DNA of 47,188 nucleotides from Candidatus Kaiserbacteria bacterium RIFCSPHIGHO2_02_FULL_55_25 (GTDB lineage Bacteria; Patescibacteriota; Minisyncoccia; Phycocordibacterales; UBA2100), in NCBI GenBank assembly GCA_001781335.1, contig MFLL01000032.1, positions 1 to 47,188 of the forward strand, given 5' to 3'. Position 1 is the stretch's first letter, and each line of letters starts with the position of its first letter. Below the pieces are notes generated by a model. It was not told the DNA's origin. It did not search any database and saw only the letters and a program-made list of their open reading frames with translations. This document shows, piece after piece, positions 1-9,158 of this stretch. The translations under genes were made by a program, and so were the position numbers.

Positions 1-739
1 CGTTTTGCGCACGCTCAATCGCCCGCGCGACTTGGAGCGCAAAAATCTCCTCGAACGCAAACCGCTTGCGCGCCGCTTCGGCATGCGGCTGTTTCTCCGG
101 CGTGTGTATCCAGATGAGCGCGGTCTGAAGGTCGGGAAGGTTGTATCGCTTGCGGATGTCTTCCGGTACCGGATCTCCCATCTTGGAGAGCATGCCGCTT
201 GAGAGAACGCGCTCAAGTGCATGAAAAAACCACAGGCTCGTGATGCCGCGGCTCTCCGGGTACACGGGGAATATCCGCGACGGCTCGGCCGGCTTCGTTC
301 CATCAGAAAACATTCCCTCGGGCATCATGCCTGCCGGCACCACTTCGACTTCCGGATTGGTGATGTACGGACGCTCCGCGCTTCCGCCCACGGTGCCGGT
401 GATTTTGACGGCGGTGTCTTGCGCCACGTACGAAGCCATGTACGGCTGGTTGAACCACATCACTTTTACCCGTCCGCTCGAATCTTCGAACCATCCCTCG
501 GTCGCGTTGCGGCGGCTTTTCCAGAGCTTCTTGGCCTTCAGCCCCGACAGCGAACCGAATAGCGTGACCTTTGTTCCGGGTACGAGACTCCTCGCCTGCG
601 CGGAGCCGCCGGCGGTCTCGTAGCGCGAGGGGAAGTGGCGGAGCACGTCCTCGACAGTGGTGATGCCGAGCCGTTTGAGCGCGGAGACCTGCACGGGAGT
701 GAGGCGGAAATGCTTCGTTAGAGCGTCTTTCGGAGACAT
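1..739 (-). CDS. recG: ATP-dependent DNA helicase RecG, N-terminal part (runs off window edge)
   Basis: Reverse-strand translation from ATG at 739: MSPKDALTKHFRLTPVQVSALKRLGITTVEDVLRHFPSRYE...; later VYPESRGITS...LPDLQTALIWIHTPEKQPHAEAARKRFAFEEIFALQ, typical RecG wedge/linker region. Open to window edge. Confidence 0.85.
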   Translation of the reverse strand, partial: MSPKDALTKHFRLTPVQVSALKRLGITTVEDVLRHFPSRYETAGGSAQARSLVPGTKVTLFGSLSGLKAKKLWKSRRNATEGWFEDSSGRVKVMWFNQPYMASYVAQDTAVKITGTVGGSAERPYITNPEVEVVPAGMMPEGMFSDGTKPAEPSRIFPVYPESRGITSLWFFHALERVLSSGMLSKMGDPVPEDIRKRYNLPDLQTALIWIHTPEKQPHAEAARKRFAFEEIFALQVARAIERAQN

Positions 740-849
740 GGCCGAATCATACACCGAGTTATTCACACCCACTCTTTTTGCAATATTGCGTGCGCCCACG
801 GGGTGCGTACTATATCTGTGTTCAGTGTTACAAAGTAGTTTTTACTGAT

Positions 850-996
850 ATGGCATTTTACGACGATGAAGAAAAAGACAAGGAAGACGGCACCGTCAGC
901 GAGGATGCGCTCGGCGAGGTATTGGGTGTGGATGAGGATGCCGACGACGATACGCCAATCGTGCCTCCGGTAGAAGAAGACGAAAAGTGGGAGTGA
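850..996 (+). CDS. small acidic protein
   Basis: MAFYDDEEKDKEDGTVSEDALGEVLGVDEDADDDTPIVPPVEEDEKWE; no family assigned. Confidence 0.5.
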   Translation: MAFYDDEEKDKEDGTVSEDALGEVLGVDEDADDDTPIVPPVEEDEKWE

Positions 997-1006
997 GGGG
1001 GTGCTC

Positions 1007-1106
1007 GGCGGGACGAATATTTTCCCGTCGCTGTCTGGCACTGCTGTGCCAGCGCTCAATCTCGGCCCCGTCGGGCCTGCGAAGACGGGAAAATATTCGT
1101 CCCGCC
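1007..1106. repeat. 23-bp perfect inverted repeat enclosing two nested hairpins
   Basis: ggcgggacgaatattttcccgtc (1007-1029) / gacgggaaaatattcgtcccgcc (1084-1106); inside: tggcac-tgct-gtgcca and ggccc-cgtc-gggcc. Confidence 0.9.
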
Positions 1107-1191
1107 TCGCTTGAGTCGGAAGAGGGGGCGCGATGTTCCTGACACTATCGCCGCACTCGCTTGGGGTGGTAAAAGGAGTACAATACTTCCC

Positions 1192-1527
1192 ATGCACACC
1201 GTGTTTCGATATGTGGGGACAGTCGCCGCGGTGCTGCTTACCGTCTATATCGTGCCCGGCGTCACCATCACCGGCGGGTGGGAGAGCACACTGCTCGCCG
1301 CCCTTGTGTGGTCCGTTATTACGATGGTCGTCAGGCCCATGCTTTCCGTCCTTACACTTCCCATCACCATTATCACATTCGGACTGTTCTCGGTTATCCT
1401 CAACGCGCTCCTTTTTTGGGGCATGACGCTCGTCGTGCCGGGCTTCTTCGTGGCCGGTTTCGGGGCGGCGCTTCTCGGTGCGCTCGTTCTCTCGATTTTG
1501 AGCTGGTTCGTCCATCAGGTTCTCTGA
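1192..1527 (+). CDS. phage holin family 4-like small membrane protein
   Basis: MHTVFRYVGTVAAVLLTVYIVPGVTITGGWESTLLAALVWSVITMVVRPMLSVLTLPITIITFGLF; hydrophobic, typical of this family. Confidence 0.75.
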   Translation: MHTVFRYVGTVAAVLLTVYIVPGVTITGGWESTLLAALVWSVITMVVRPMLSVLTLPITIITFGLFSVILNALLFWGMTLVVPGFFVAGFGAALLGALVLSILSWFVHQVL

Positions 1528-1533
1528 ATAGCC

Positions 1534-2604
1534 ATGAACGAACCAATATCCGGACCGGCATTTTTTATAGGCAAGGGTGACGACACGCTCATATCGTTTG
1601 GCTCCGGACAGCCAGACATGCCGCCTCCGATTGAGGCGTTCAACATATTAAAAACATACACCCGTTTCAAGTACGGGCTCATTCAGGGGGAAGAGTCACT
1701 GCGCGCTGCGCTTACACCGCTATATCCGCAAGCTGCGGCCGAACACTTCGTCATCACCAATGGCGCGTCCGAGGCGATAGATTTGGTTCTGCGCGTCATC
1801 TCCAAGCAGGGCGCGAAAGTCCTTCTGCCGCGCCCGTATTACTATTCGTATCCGTTCAATGTGCTGTTTGCCGGCATGGAGCCCGCATACTACGACCTCG
1901 ACAAGGACGGCAAAATCGATTTTCCGGCGTTCGAGAAAGAGGTAGAGCGGTGTCATGCGGTGCTCATCAACTCGCCATCGAATCCCACGGGTACGGTGCA
2001 GGAAGTGGAGACACTCAAAAAGATAGAGGCACTCTGCGAGCGTCTCGGCGTCTGGGTGATTTCCGACGAAGTCTACAAAGACATCATTTATGTGCGCGAA
2101 AATTATCTCCTGCAAGGGCCGCGCGTCGTCACCGTCAACTCGTTTTCCAAAACGTACGCCATGTGCGGCCTGCGCGTGGGGTATGTGTACTCGCAGAACA
2201 AGGAGCTAGTTGACGGCATCATAGAAATGAAGACCCATACCGCCATGAATACCTCCATCGTCGGGCAGATGATGGCGCTCGCGGCGCTCTCGTCTCCGCG
2301 CTCGTACGTCGCCCATAATCTGGAGATGTGGAAGGAGCGTCGCGACCTCATGTACGACGGGATGCTCGAGCTCGGACTCGAGCTCTGGAAACCGGAGGGC
2401 GCGTTCTACGTGTTGCCGAAGTTCAAGGATTCGGGGCGCGCGGTCAGTGACTTGTATCACAACTATCAGGTCATCACATACGACGGCACGTGGTTCGGGG
2501 CACCCAATCGCATCCGATTCAGCTACGCGCTCGATGCAAGCAAGATTCAGGAAGGCCTGCGCAGGCTGAAAGAGTTTCTCGGCAAGGAGCACGCCTCGTA
2601 CTGA
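1534..2604 (+). CDS. PLP-dependent aminotransferase class I/II
   Basis: NGASEAIDLVLRV, INSPSNPTGTV, SDEVYKDI, VNSFSKTYAMCGLRVGY (PLP lysine). Confidence 0.9.
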   Translation: MNEPISGPAFFIGKGDDTLISFGSGQPDMPPPIEAFNILKTYTRFKYGLIQGEESLRAALTPLYPQAAAEHFVITNGASEAIDLVLRVISKQGAKVLLPRPYYYSYPFNVLFAGMEPAYYDLDKDGKIDFPAFEKEVERCHAVLINSPSNPTGTVQEVETLKKIEALCERLGVWVISDEVYKDIIYVRENYLLQGPRVVTVNSFSKTYAMCGLRVGYVYSQNKELVDGIIEMKTHTAMNTSIVGQMMALAALSSPRSYVAHNLEMWKERRDLMYDGMLELGLELWKPEGAFYVLPKFKDSGRAVSDLYHNYQVITYDGTWFGAPNRIRFSYALDASKIQEGLRRLKEFLGKEHASY

Positions 2605-2606
2605 CT

Positions 2607-3365
2607 ATGATAGGCGTGTTCGATTCCGGCTCCGGCGGACTCACCGTACTCAAGGCGATGCGGGACGCGTATCCGTCGATAGACGTCGTGTATTTCGGTG
2701 ATACCAAAAACGCTCCCTACGGTCTGCGTAGCCGTGAGGAGCTTTCGCGGCTCACTGTCGCGGGCATCGGCTTTCTGCTTGAGCACGGCGCGAGTGCGAT
2801 TGTGAGTGCGTGCAACAGCGTCTCCGCCTCGCTCGTTCTTTCGCTCTACGAAGTGCTCCCGCTCTCGAACGTCCCGCTCATCGAGATGGTGGGTCCGTGC
2901 GTCAACGCCTTCAAGGGTACGAATGCGCGCGTCGCGCTGTGTGCGACCACCGCGACCGTGGAGAGCGGTATGTACCAAAATGCGTTCCACATGATAGGAA
3001 AAGACATCATCACCGTTGCGATACCGGAGTTGGCCGGTGCGATAGAAAAAGGCGAGGGCGCTGAGGCGTACGAACGGTATATACGCGCGGCATTCGCACA
3101 AGTACCGGCCGATTCATATGACATCTTAATACTCGGGTGCACGCACTACCCGCTCGCTCTCGACGCTTTCCGCCGCTCTCTCCCCGGCAAACCCATCTTC
3201 GATCCGGCTAATGCGGTCGCGGAGAGGATTGCGACCCGTCTGTGGCCGCGCGAGATGGGATACGGCAAGACCGATTTCTATATCAGCGCGGAATCCGCGC
3301 AGTTCAGGGGGTTTGCCGCAAAACTGTTTCCGGACGGTGCGTACACCGTTACCGTCCTTCCGTAG
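2607..3365 (+). CDS. murI: glutamate racemase
   Basis: MIGVFDSGSGGLTVLKAM..., VYFGDTKNAPYG, SACNSVSA, LGCTHYPL. Confidence 0.92.
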   Translation: MIGVFDSGSGGLTVLKAMRDAYPSIDVVYFGDTKNAPYGLRSREELSRLTVAGIGFLLEHGASAIVSACNSVSASLVLSLYEVLPLSNVPLIEMVGPCVNAFKGTNARVALCATTATVESGMYQNAFHMIGKDIITVAIPELAGAIEKGEGAEAYERYIRAAFAQVPADSYDILILGCTHYPLALDAFRRSLPGKPIFDPANAVAERIATRLWPREMGYGKTDFYISAESAQFRGFAAKLFPDGAYTVTVLP

Positions 3366-3383
3366 GAGGCGGTACAAGAAATG

Positions 3384-3410
3384 AACACGGGGGCCGTCGG
3401 CCCCCGTGTT
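3384..3410. terminator. bidirectional hairpin terminator candidate
   Basis: aacacgggggcc-gtc-ggcccccgtgtt, 12-bp stem downstream of murI. Confidence 0.7.
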
Positions 3411-3425
3411 CGCGCACACAGTCGG

Positions 3426-3695
3426 TTAGCTCTGCTTTGGTTGCTCGCTCGTGCCTCCGGTGAAGTCGGAGATTTTTGCACCGGTGACGCCGAAGAGATA
3501 AATAATCTCAAGAATGCCGAGCGTATTGATAAGCAGAAACGCGATAAACCACCACTTGTCGCTGCGCTTCGCCGCACGCCACAGCGCGAGACCCTTCCAC
3601 AGCAAACTCCATATCACTACTAATATAATCATGGAGCCGAAAGCCGGCGCCACGAAGCCCATCATCCCGAAATCCCCAAAATTTGAATAATTCAT
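3426..3695 (-). CDS. small membrane protein (DUF5652-like)
   Basis: MNYSNFGDFGMMGFVAPAFGSMIILVVIWSLLWKGLALWRAAKRSDKWWFIAFLLINTLGILEIIYLF. Confidence 0.7.
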   Translation of the reverse strand: MNYSNFGDFGMMGFVAPAFGSMIILVVIWSLLWKGLALWRAAKRSDKWWFIAFLLINTLGILEIIYLFGVTGAKISDFTGGTSEQPKQS

Positions 3696-3819
3696 ATGCC
3701 AATAAGTATAGCCCTTTTGCAAGGGCGCACAATGTGGGGGTGCAATAGCACCATCTGGGAGAGTGTATGATGGTAGGGTGTCGGAGATACATTAATAAAA
3801 GGCACTCATTACATACAGT

Positions 3820-4542
3820 ATGAAAAAAACAGCAACAGTGATTATCAGCTCCGCGCTCGGCATGTCGCTTCTTGCGGTTGCGCCGGTATTTGCGCAACAG
3901 GGTCCACAGCAAGACGGCAATCAGGGACCGCGCCCCGGCGTGATGCGGATTTGGGGACATCGCGGAGACGACCGGATCCGTGCGGAAATTCGTGCAGATA
4001 TACGGGCGAACAGGAACACCGACGACAGTACCAATAGAAATGGAAGCGAGAACAACGGCAAACCGCTTCTTCCGGGCATGGTAGACCGCCCGCTTCAAGT
4101 GCTCGTGGGTATGGGGCTGGTGCAAGGCAAGGGGCAAATGATAGGGCGCTCGGTCGGCGGCAAGGTGACCGCCGTGAGCGCGCCGAATTTCACGCTTGAA
4201 TTGCCTCGCGTGGGCGACAAGGCAACGACGACGGTCACCGTCACGACGAATGCATCCACTACTTTCCTGCTCGGCAAAAATAGCGCTTCGATAAGCGATG
4301 TTGCGGTCGGCGGGTTCGCGCTCGTCGCAGGACCGTTCGCAAGCTCGACGCAGACCATCACGGCGCTACGCGTGAATCTCTCCACCTCTACACCCCCGCG
4401 CGGTCAGGAGGTGCGCATCGAGGTACGAGAGGCGGTCGCTGAGCGTCTCGAGAACAGATTCGGCACTTCGGCGCCGCGGGGATTCGTTCGGGAAGTAGTG
4501 GACTCAGTTTTTCAAGGTTTCGCACGCTTCTTCGGGCGATAA
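3820..4542 (+). CDS. secreted DUF5666-like protein
   Basis: N-terminal signal peptide; GGKVTAVSAPNFTLELPRVGDKATTTVTVTTNASTTF. Confidence 0.65.
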   Translation: MKKTATVIISSALGMSLLAVAPVFAQQGPQQDGNQGPRPGVMRIWGHRGDDRIRAEIRADIRANRNTDDSTNRNGSENNGKPLLPGMVDRPLQVLVGMGLVQGKGQMIGRSVGGKVTAVSAPNFTLELPRVGDKATTTVTVTTNASTTFLLGKNSASISDVAVGGFALVAGPFASSTQTITALRVNLSTSTPPRGQEVRIEVREAVAERLENRFGTSAPRGFVREVVDSVFQGFARFFGR

Positions 4543-4730
4543 CCTCGTAACACAGAATTGCAAACAACAGCGGCCCGCATATGCGGGCCGCTACGATGTT
4601 CGATGTCTGAGAATTAATGCACGTATTTTATGGGAAGAAGCCGGCACTGGATTTTATAGGCCACATGGGGCACTCTTGCCTGTAGGAAGACCTTTCACTT
4701 GCTTTCTTCCAGAGATAGGGGAGCTAGCCC

Positions 4731-6125
4731 ATGTTGCGACTCCTTGAGGTTGTATACGTTTTCGCACGGCACTTGCTGTTTCATTGGTTGAGATCTGAAT
4801 TGCGTCGCAAGCATTTTGCCGAGCGATTGCGCATGACGCTTGAGCGTCTCGGACCAGTCTACACCAAGCTCGGTCAGTTCTTCGCCGCACGCGATATTCC
4901 CGAGGCAATCAAGATCGAGCTTAAGAAACTGTTTGACGGCCAATCTCCGTTGTCGTTCGAGATCATCGAGCCGATTGTTAAAGCGGCTCTCGGCCTCACG
5001 CGGCTAGAGGACTACTTTAGCAGCTTCAGTCGCGAGGCGTTCGCCAGTGCCTCCATCGCCCAAATACATATCGCCGAACGTGGCGGTAAGAAGTGTGTGG
5101 TGAAAGTCCTTCGTCCGGGCGCCCGCGAATCTGTGCGCAAGGACCTTCGTATCGCAAAATGGCTCGTCTTCTTCGGTGCCCTGTTCTCGCGTCGGATTAA
5201 GTACGTTCGGGTTGCGGGGGCGGTCAGCCAGATCGAGTCGTGGCTGCTAAGAGAAACTGACTTCCGCATCGAGGCCAAGAATGCGCGCCTGTTCCAGGTT
5301 GGGTACGCAGGCGTCGATTGCATTGTCATTCCCGAAGTCATCTTCGATTCCGAAGAAGTGCTCATTGAGGAGTTTCTGGAGGCAGGCGTCCCGTGCCACA
5401 AGTGGGATGAGCGTCTCGTGGGGCAAGGATATGACGCAAGGCTCTCAATCCGTAATCTGCTCACGCACACATTCGGTCCGCCGTTCAGAGGCATTCCGGT
5501 GCCTATCCACGGCGACCCGCATCCTGCAAACATTCTGATTCTGCCAAAGGGCAAGGCCGCGTTCGTTGATTTCGGACTCGTGGGCGAGATATCGGAAGCC
5601 GATCTGGGTCTCTTCAACGCAGTGGTCTTTGCCGTCTATGCGCAAAATGCCAAGCTGACGGCGGAAGCGCTTATGATGTTGGGCGGTAATCCATTGCGTA
5701 GCGAAGCGAAACAGCTTGCTTTCGAGCGGGATGTCGCGCGGTACGTGAGAGCGTGTCAGACGCAACCGTTTGACTACTGGCTGCTTGAACTCGGGGAAAT
5801 CGTGATTCGGCATAATATCCCGACACCCGAAGTCTTCACGCTCATCTGCCGCTTCGGTATCTTGGGGAATGCGATTACCCAGATGTTCTTTCCCGGCTGG
5901 TCGACTATTGATCTGGTCGGTAGGGAAATCGAAATGGGCATGCTGTATCAACTATTCGACCGAATACGGCATCTCGAACCTTCTGCATTGTTGCCTGTCG
6001 CTTACAGCGCAGTGATGCGGATTGAACGGGCACCGCTCGATGCTGCGAAGTTCATTGAGCACCCCGTCGCGACCATTGCTGAGATACTTGAAACACTGTT
6101 TGGGCCCATACGCAAAACTGCGTGA
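4731..6125 (+). CDS. ABC1/UbiB (AarF) family atypical kinase
   Basis: LGPVYTKLGQFFAARDI, ASIAQIHIAERGGKKCVVKVLRPG, HGDPHPANILILPKGKAAFVDFGLVGEI. Confidence 0.9.
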   Translation: MLRLLEVVYVFARHLLFHWLRSELRRKHFAERLRMTLERLGPVYTKLGQFFAARDIPEAIKIELKKLFDGQSPLSFEIIEPIVKAALGLTRLEDYFSSFSREAFASASIAQIHIAERGGKKCVVKVLRPGARESVRKDLRIAKWLVFFGALFSRRIKYVRVAGAVSQIESWLLRETDFRIEAKNARLFQVGYAGVDCIVIPEVIFDSEEVLIEEFLEAGVPCHKWDERLVGQGYDARLSIRNLLTHTFGPPFRGIPVPIHGDPHPANILILPKGKAAFVDFGLVGEISEADLGLFNAVVFAVYAQNAKLTAEALMMLGGNPLRSEAKQLAFERDVARYVRACQTQPFDYWLLELGEIVIRHNIPTPEVFTLICRFGILGNAITQMFFPGWSTIDLVGREIEMGMLYQLFDRIRHLEPSALLPVAYSAVMRIERAPLDAAKFIEHPVATIAEILETLFGPIRKTA

Positions 6126-6142
6126 GCGGGCTCCAAACGAAT

Positions 6143-6165
6143 GCCTCCGGCCGCAAGCCGGAGGC
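6143..6165. terminator. hairpin terminator candidate
   Basis: gcctccggc-cgcaa-gccggaggc immediately after the UbiB-like ORF. Confidence 0.65.
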
Positions 6166-6184
6166 AAATCTTGTAATCCATTGC

Positions 6185-6349
6185 TTAAAGAGACAGCATC
6201 GTCAGCGCTGCGCCGATGTAGTACGGCCAGATAATGATGGCCAACAGTCCTTTGCCGAGGCTTAGCTGCAAAAAACCGATGGTGAAAAGCCACCCCGCAA
6301 TCCAGAGCAGCCCAATCGAACTATGCTGCTCAACCTTTATATTGTTCAT
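6185..6349 (-). CDS. 54-aa membrane protein
   Basis: MNNIKVEQHSSIGLLWIAGWLFTIGFLQLSLGKGLLAIIIWPYYIGAALTMLSL*; not in the supplied ORF track because of its length. Confidence 0.6.
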   Translation of the reverse strand: MNNIKVEQHSSIGLLWIAGWLFTIGFLQLSLGKGLLAIIIWPYYIGAALTMLSL

Positions 6350-6389
6350 ACAAAAAGTATACACCTACGTTGCGGAGAGGTCCGAAATC

Positions 6390-7301
6390 CTAAGTTAGTT
6401 TTTCTGCGGTTGTTTTTTGCCTCGTATCCAAAATACCCTTCAGCATAGTTGATAGCGTATCTAGCATCTTATATACACTCGGCTCACGTCCCATCCTTTT
6501 TCTAATTGCGTCCGAGTAACCGCTCAAGGTGATTTCATGGATACTCTTCAAGACATCCTCCCGGCGTACGTCGAATGCCGGCATAACATGTCTTAGTTTC
6601 GATAGAGCAACTGCCCACGCGTCGCGCTCCTCCCGGAGAACTAACTCAGAAACCTCTTCAAATCCCTCCACCCGGGCTTTTCCTGTGAATATCGGGTGAA
6701 CTCCAATTTCCCCTTGGTATTTTCCCCTCGCCCGCGAGCGTCTCGCCACCTCTCTTTTCGTGAGTTGCTTCTCGCATTCGAGATGCCCGATTTCATGGAA
6801 CAAAATTAAAAGACTAAGAATGCTGGTCGGTGGACAATACAGCAAGACGTCCTTTGTATATCTTTCCGCGTACGATGAGCGTATCCAGGTGTCATCTGTA
6901 CTAAAAAGTACGTGCCGTACTGGAAGCCCTGCGAGTTGTATGCTTTTGCCGAAACTTGTTTGAATAGAAAGAGATGTTAGTTTTCGGCACTTCTCCCTCA
7001 ACTTGACCACCATGGTCTCCGAGGCAAGATGTTCATAACCTTCCATCAAGTCCGAAGGGGAAATTTCGCCGTATATTTTTCGATATTCTTCAATTGCGTC
7101 TACAGGAACAGGTTCATATGAAAAAGCGAGCGTTCCTCCTCCCGGCAATTTCACAGTTTCGGTTCCTGAATCGTCGAACTTCAGTTCCGGGAGCAACTCT
7201 CTACGAATGCTTTCAGGAAAAGAATGTAACCATGTTTCCGAAGACTGGTCGTCATCTCGATTTGAAAGGGGCTCAAGATGCCGCTCCAGATACTCTCTCA
7301 T
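6390..7301 (-). CDS. putative metallopeptidase-like protein (HEIGH motif)
   Basis: LSLLILFHEIGHLECEKQLT (HExxH) in a 303-aa ORF. Confidence 0.5.
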   Translation of the reverse strand: MREYLERHLEPLSNRDDDQSSETWLHSFPESIRRELLPELKFDDSGTETVKLPGGGTLAFSYEPVPVDAIEEYRKIYGEISPSDLMEGYEHLASETMVVKLREKCRKLTSLSIQTSFGKSIQLAGLPVRHVLFSTDDTWIRSSYAERYTKDVLLYCPPTSILSLLILFHEIGHLECEKQLTKREVARRSRARGKYQGEIGVHPIFTGKARVEGFEEVSELVLREERDAWAVALSKLRHVMPAFDVRREDVLKSIHEITLSGYSDAIRKRMGREPSVYKMLDTLSTMLKGILDTRQKTTAEKLT

Positions 7302-7326
7302 TGGGTCATTATACAGTTTGAATCTG

Positions 7327-7415
7327 CGGAGAGGGAGGGATTCGAACCCTCGATACGGTTTTACCCGTATAGCGATTTAGCAAACCGCCGCACTAGACCA
7401 CTATGCGACCTCTCC
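7327..7415 (-). tRNA. tRNA-Ser (GCT)
   Basis: GGAGAGGTCGCATAGTGGTCTAGTGCGGCGGTTTGCTAAATCGC + long variable arm + GGGTTCGAATCCC + CCTCTCC. Confidence 0.93.
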
Positions 7416-7567
7416 AGCCAACGCATCGTACTCTAGTTCAGGTATCTCTTCAAATGTTTCGGGTTGTGAGTTCCGACAATAGAGAAATATTTTTTGACAT
7501 CAGCGATACTGTCAAGTCGTACGTCATAGCCGCTGAGCCTCAAACGGGTTCCGATGGTTCAGCCTAG

Positions 7568-7595
7568 CAAAACAAAAACGCCCGGACAGGGCGTT
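7568..7595. terminator. hairpin terminator candidate
   Basis: aaaacgccc-ggaca-gggcgttttt, 3' of the DUF5666-like CDS. Confidence 0.65.
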
Positions 7596-7618
7596 TTTGT
7601 TTGGTTGGGGAATGCTAC

Positions 7619-8419
7619 TTAATCATCCTTGCCGAGACCAAGGCGGAGACCACCGAAGAGATTCAGGCCATTGCCCTTACCTTCGTGTCCGTCCTTGAAG
7701 CTGGCGTTCGCGTTGGCACGAACTTCCGCCCTTGCATTGACCTCATGGTCTTTGCTCTTGCCCTTGCCGCGATTGTTGTCCTCATCTCTATCGGTACGGA
7801 CGACCACTTTTGTCGCCGTGATGACGGAGCCGTCGGCATTCGGTGTGCCTGAGACCTTGACCTCATCACCCGCTTGGACAGAGGCGAGTGTCGTGGTCGC
7901 CGTGCCGTTGACCATAATCGTCGTCGAGGCGTTGGTCTGCACGGTGATGGAACGGTCGCCCTTCTTGATGACGAATGAGCCGCCCGCGCTATTCACGCTC
8001 GAGACTTTCCCGCCGATGACGTGTCTGAAGGGGAATAATGGAGTGAGGTCACGGATTTTGCTGGCCGCGACGGTGAACGGAGAGGTGGTGCCCGTAAGCG
8101 CGCCCTTGAAGCTCACCTTATCGCCGATAGTGATGCCGGTCGTCGAAGCATTCGCCGTACCGTTGCCGGAGACCTTGGTCGTCGCCGAGATGTTCACAAT
8201 CCAGCTGAGGATCGTATTGCCGAGGGTGGTAACGGCGTTGACGACACCGTTGCTTACCGCGGTCACATCCGCGCCGATGACGCGCACGATACCGTTGGGA
8301 CTGATAATAACGCCCGTGGTGCTCGACGCATTCAGCGTCGCGGCGCTCGCCGCAAACGGCATAAGCACGAAAGCAGCCGTAAGAGCGGCAGAACCGATAG
8401 TCGAATTCATTTTGTTCAT
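7619..8419 (-). CDS. secreted DUF5666-like protein
   Basis: signal peptide; GGKVSSVNSAGGSFVIKKGDRSITVQTNASTTIMVNGTATTTLASVQAGDEVKVSG. Confidence 0.65.
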   Translation of the reverse strand: MNKMNSTIGSAALTAAFVLMPFAASAATLNASSTTGVIISPNGIVRVIGADVTAVSNGVVNAVTTLGNTILSWIVNISATTKVSGNGTANASTTGITIGDKVSFKGALTGTTSPFTVAASKIRDLTPLFPFRHVIGGKVSSVNSAGGSFVIKKGDRSITVQTNASTTIMVNGTATTTLASVQAGDEVKVSGTPNADGSVITATKVVVRTDRDEDNNRGKGKSKDHEVNARAEVRANANASFKDGHEGKGNGLNLFGGLRLGLGKDD

Positions 8420-8620
8420 AGTGTTTTCTTTAGTCTGCTAATTAATCGCGGGTTTGCGCCCGCATAGGTGAAGACGTGGCAGCCGCAGAAACCTTACATC
8501 ACTCACAATGCTGCACAGCACTTCCGTTCGTTCGGGGAGCAGGATAGTATGGGCAGGCCATCGGTTGTGCATGTACGTAAGAAAGCGGGCTCCGATACGT
8601 CTCAACTAACAGGCGGAATA

Positions 8621-9154
8621 ATGAAATCTTCACAGGAGAAAGCGTTTCTCGAAGCGTTCGAAGCGCACGCAGACGCGCTGTTTCGTCATGCATTCTTCCG
8701 CGTGAGCGACCGCGAAAAAGCGTACGACCTTACGCAAGACACCTATCTCAAGGCATGGGACTATGTCGTACAGGGAGGTGAGGTGAGGCAGTACAAAAGT
8801 TTTCTCTACCGCATTTTGCACAACCTCATCGTCGACTCGTACCGCAAGAAGTCCTCGCGCTCACTCGACGAACTTCTGGAGAACGAGGCTACGGCCGCGG
8901 CCACGGAAGCACTTCTTTCCGAAGGGAGCGTGCGCGAAGTAGAGGAGAGCATGGACGAATCAATGCTTGTAGTAAAAATCCGCGAACGCATTCCCGAATT
9001 GCCCGAACACTATCGCGACGTGCTCACGCTCCGTTTCATCGACGGATTGGGCACCGGCGAGATTGCGGAGATGACTGGTGTATCGGAGAATGTCGTGTCG
9101 GTGCGCATTCACCGCGGTATCGCGAAGCTCAAAACAATCTGCAACACACAATAA
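8621..9154 (+). CDS. ECF-type RNA polymerase sigma-70 factor
   Basis: DLTQDTYLKAWDYV region 2; LPEHYRDVLTLRFIDGLGTGEIAEMTGVSENVVSVRIHRGIAKL region 4. Confidence 0.9.
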   Translation: MKSSQEKAFLEAFEAHADALFRHAFFRVSDREKAYDLTQDTYLKAWDYVVQGGEVRQYKSFLYRILHNLIVDSYRKKSSRSLDELLENEATAAATEALLSEGSVREVEESMDESMLVVKIRERIPELPEHYRDVLTLRFIDGLGTGEIAEMTGVSENVVSVRIHRGIAKLKTICNTQ

Positions 9155-9158
9155 ATAT

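Noticed and set aside
763-1515. Long minus-strand ORF (250 aa) and other large antisense ORFs
   Set aside because: Antisense to confident genes, compositionally odd, no recognisable domains; GC-rich shadow ORFs.
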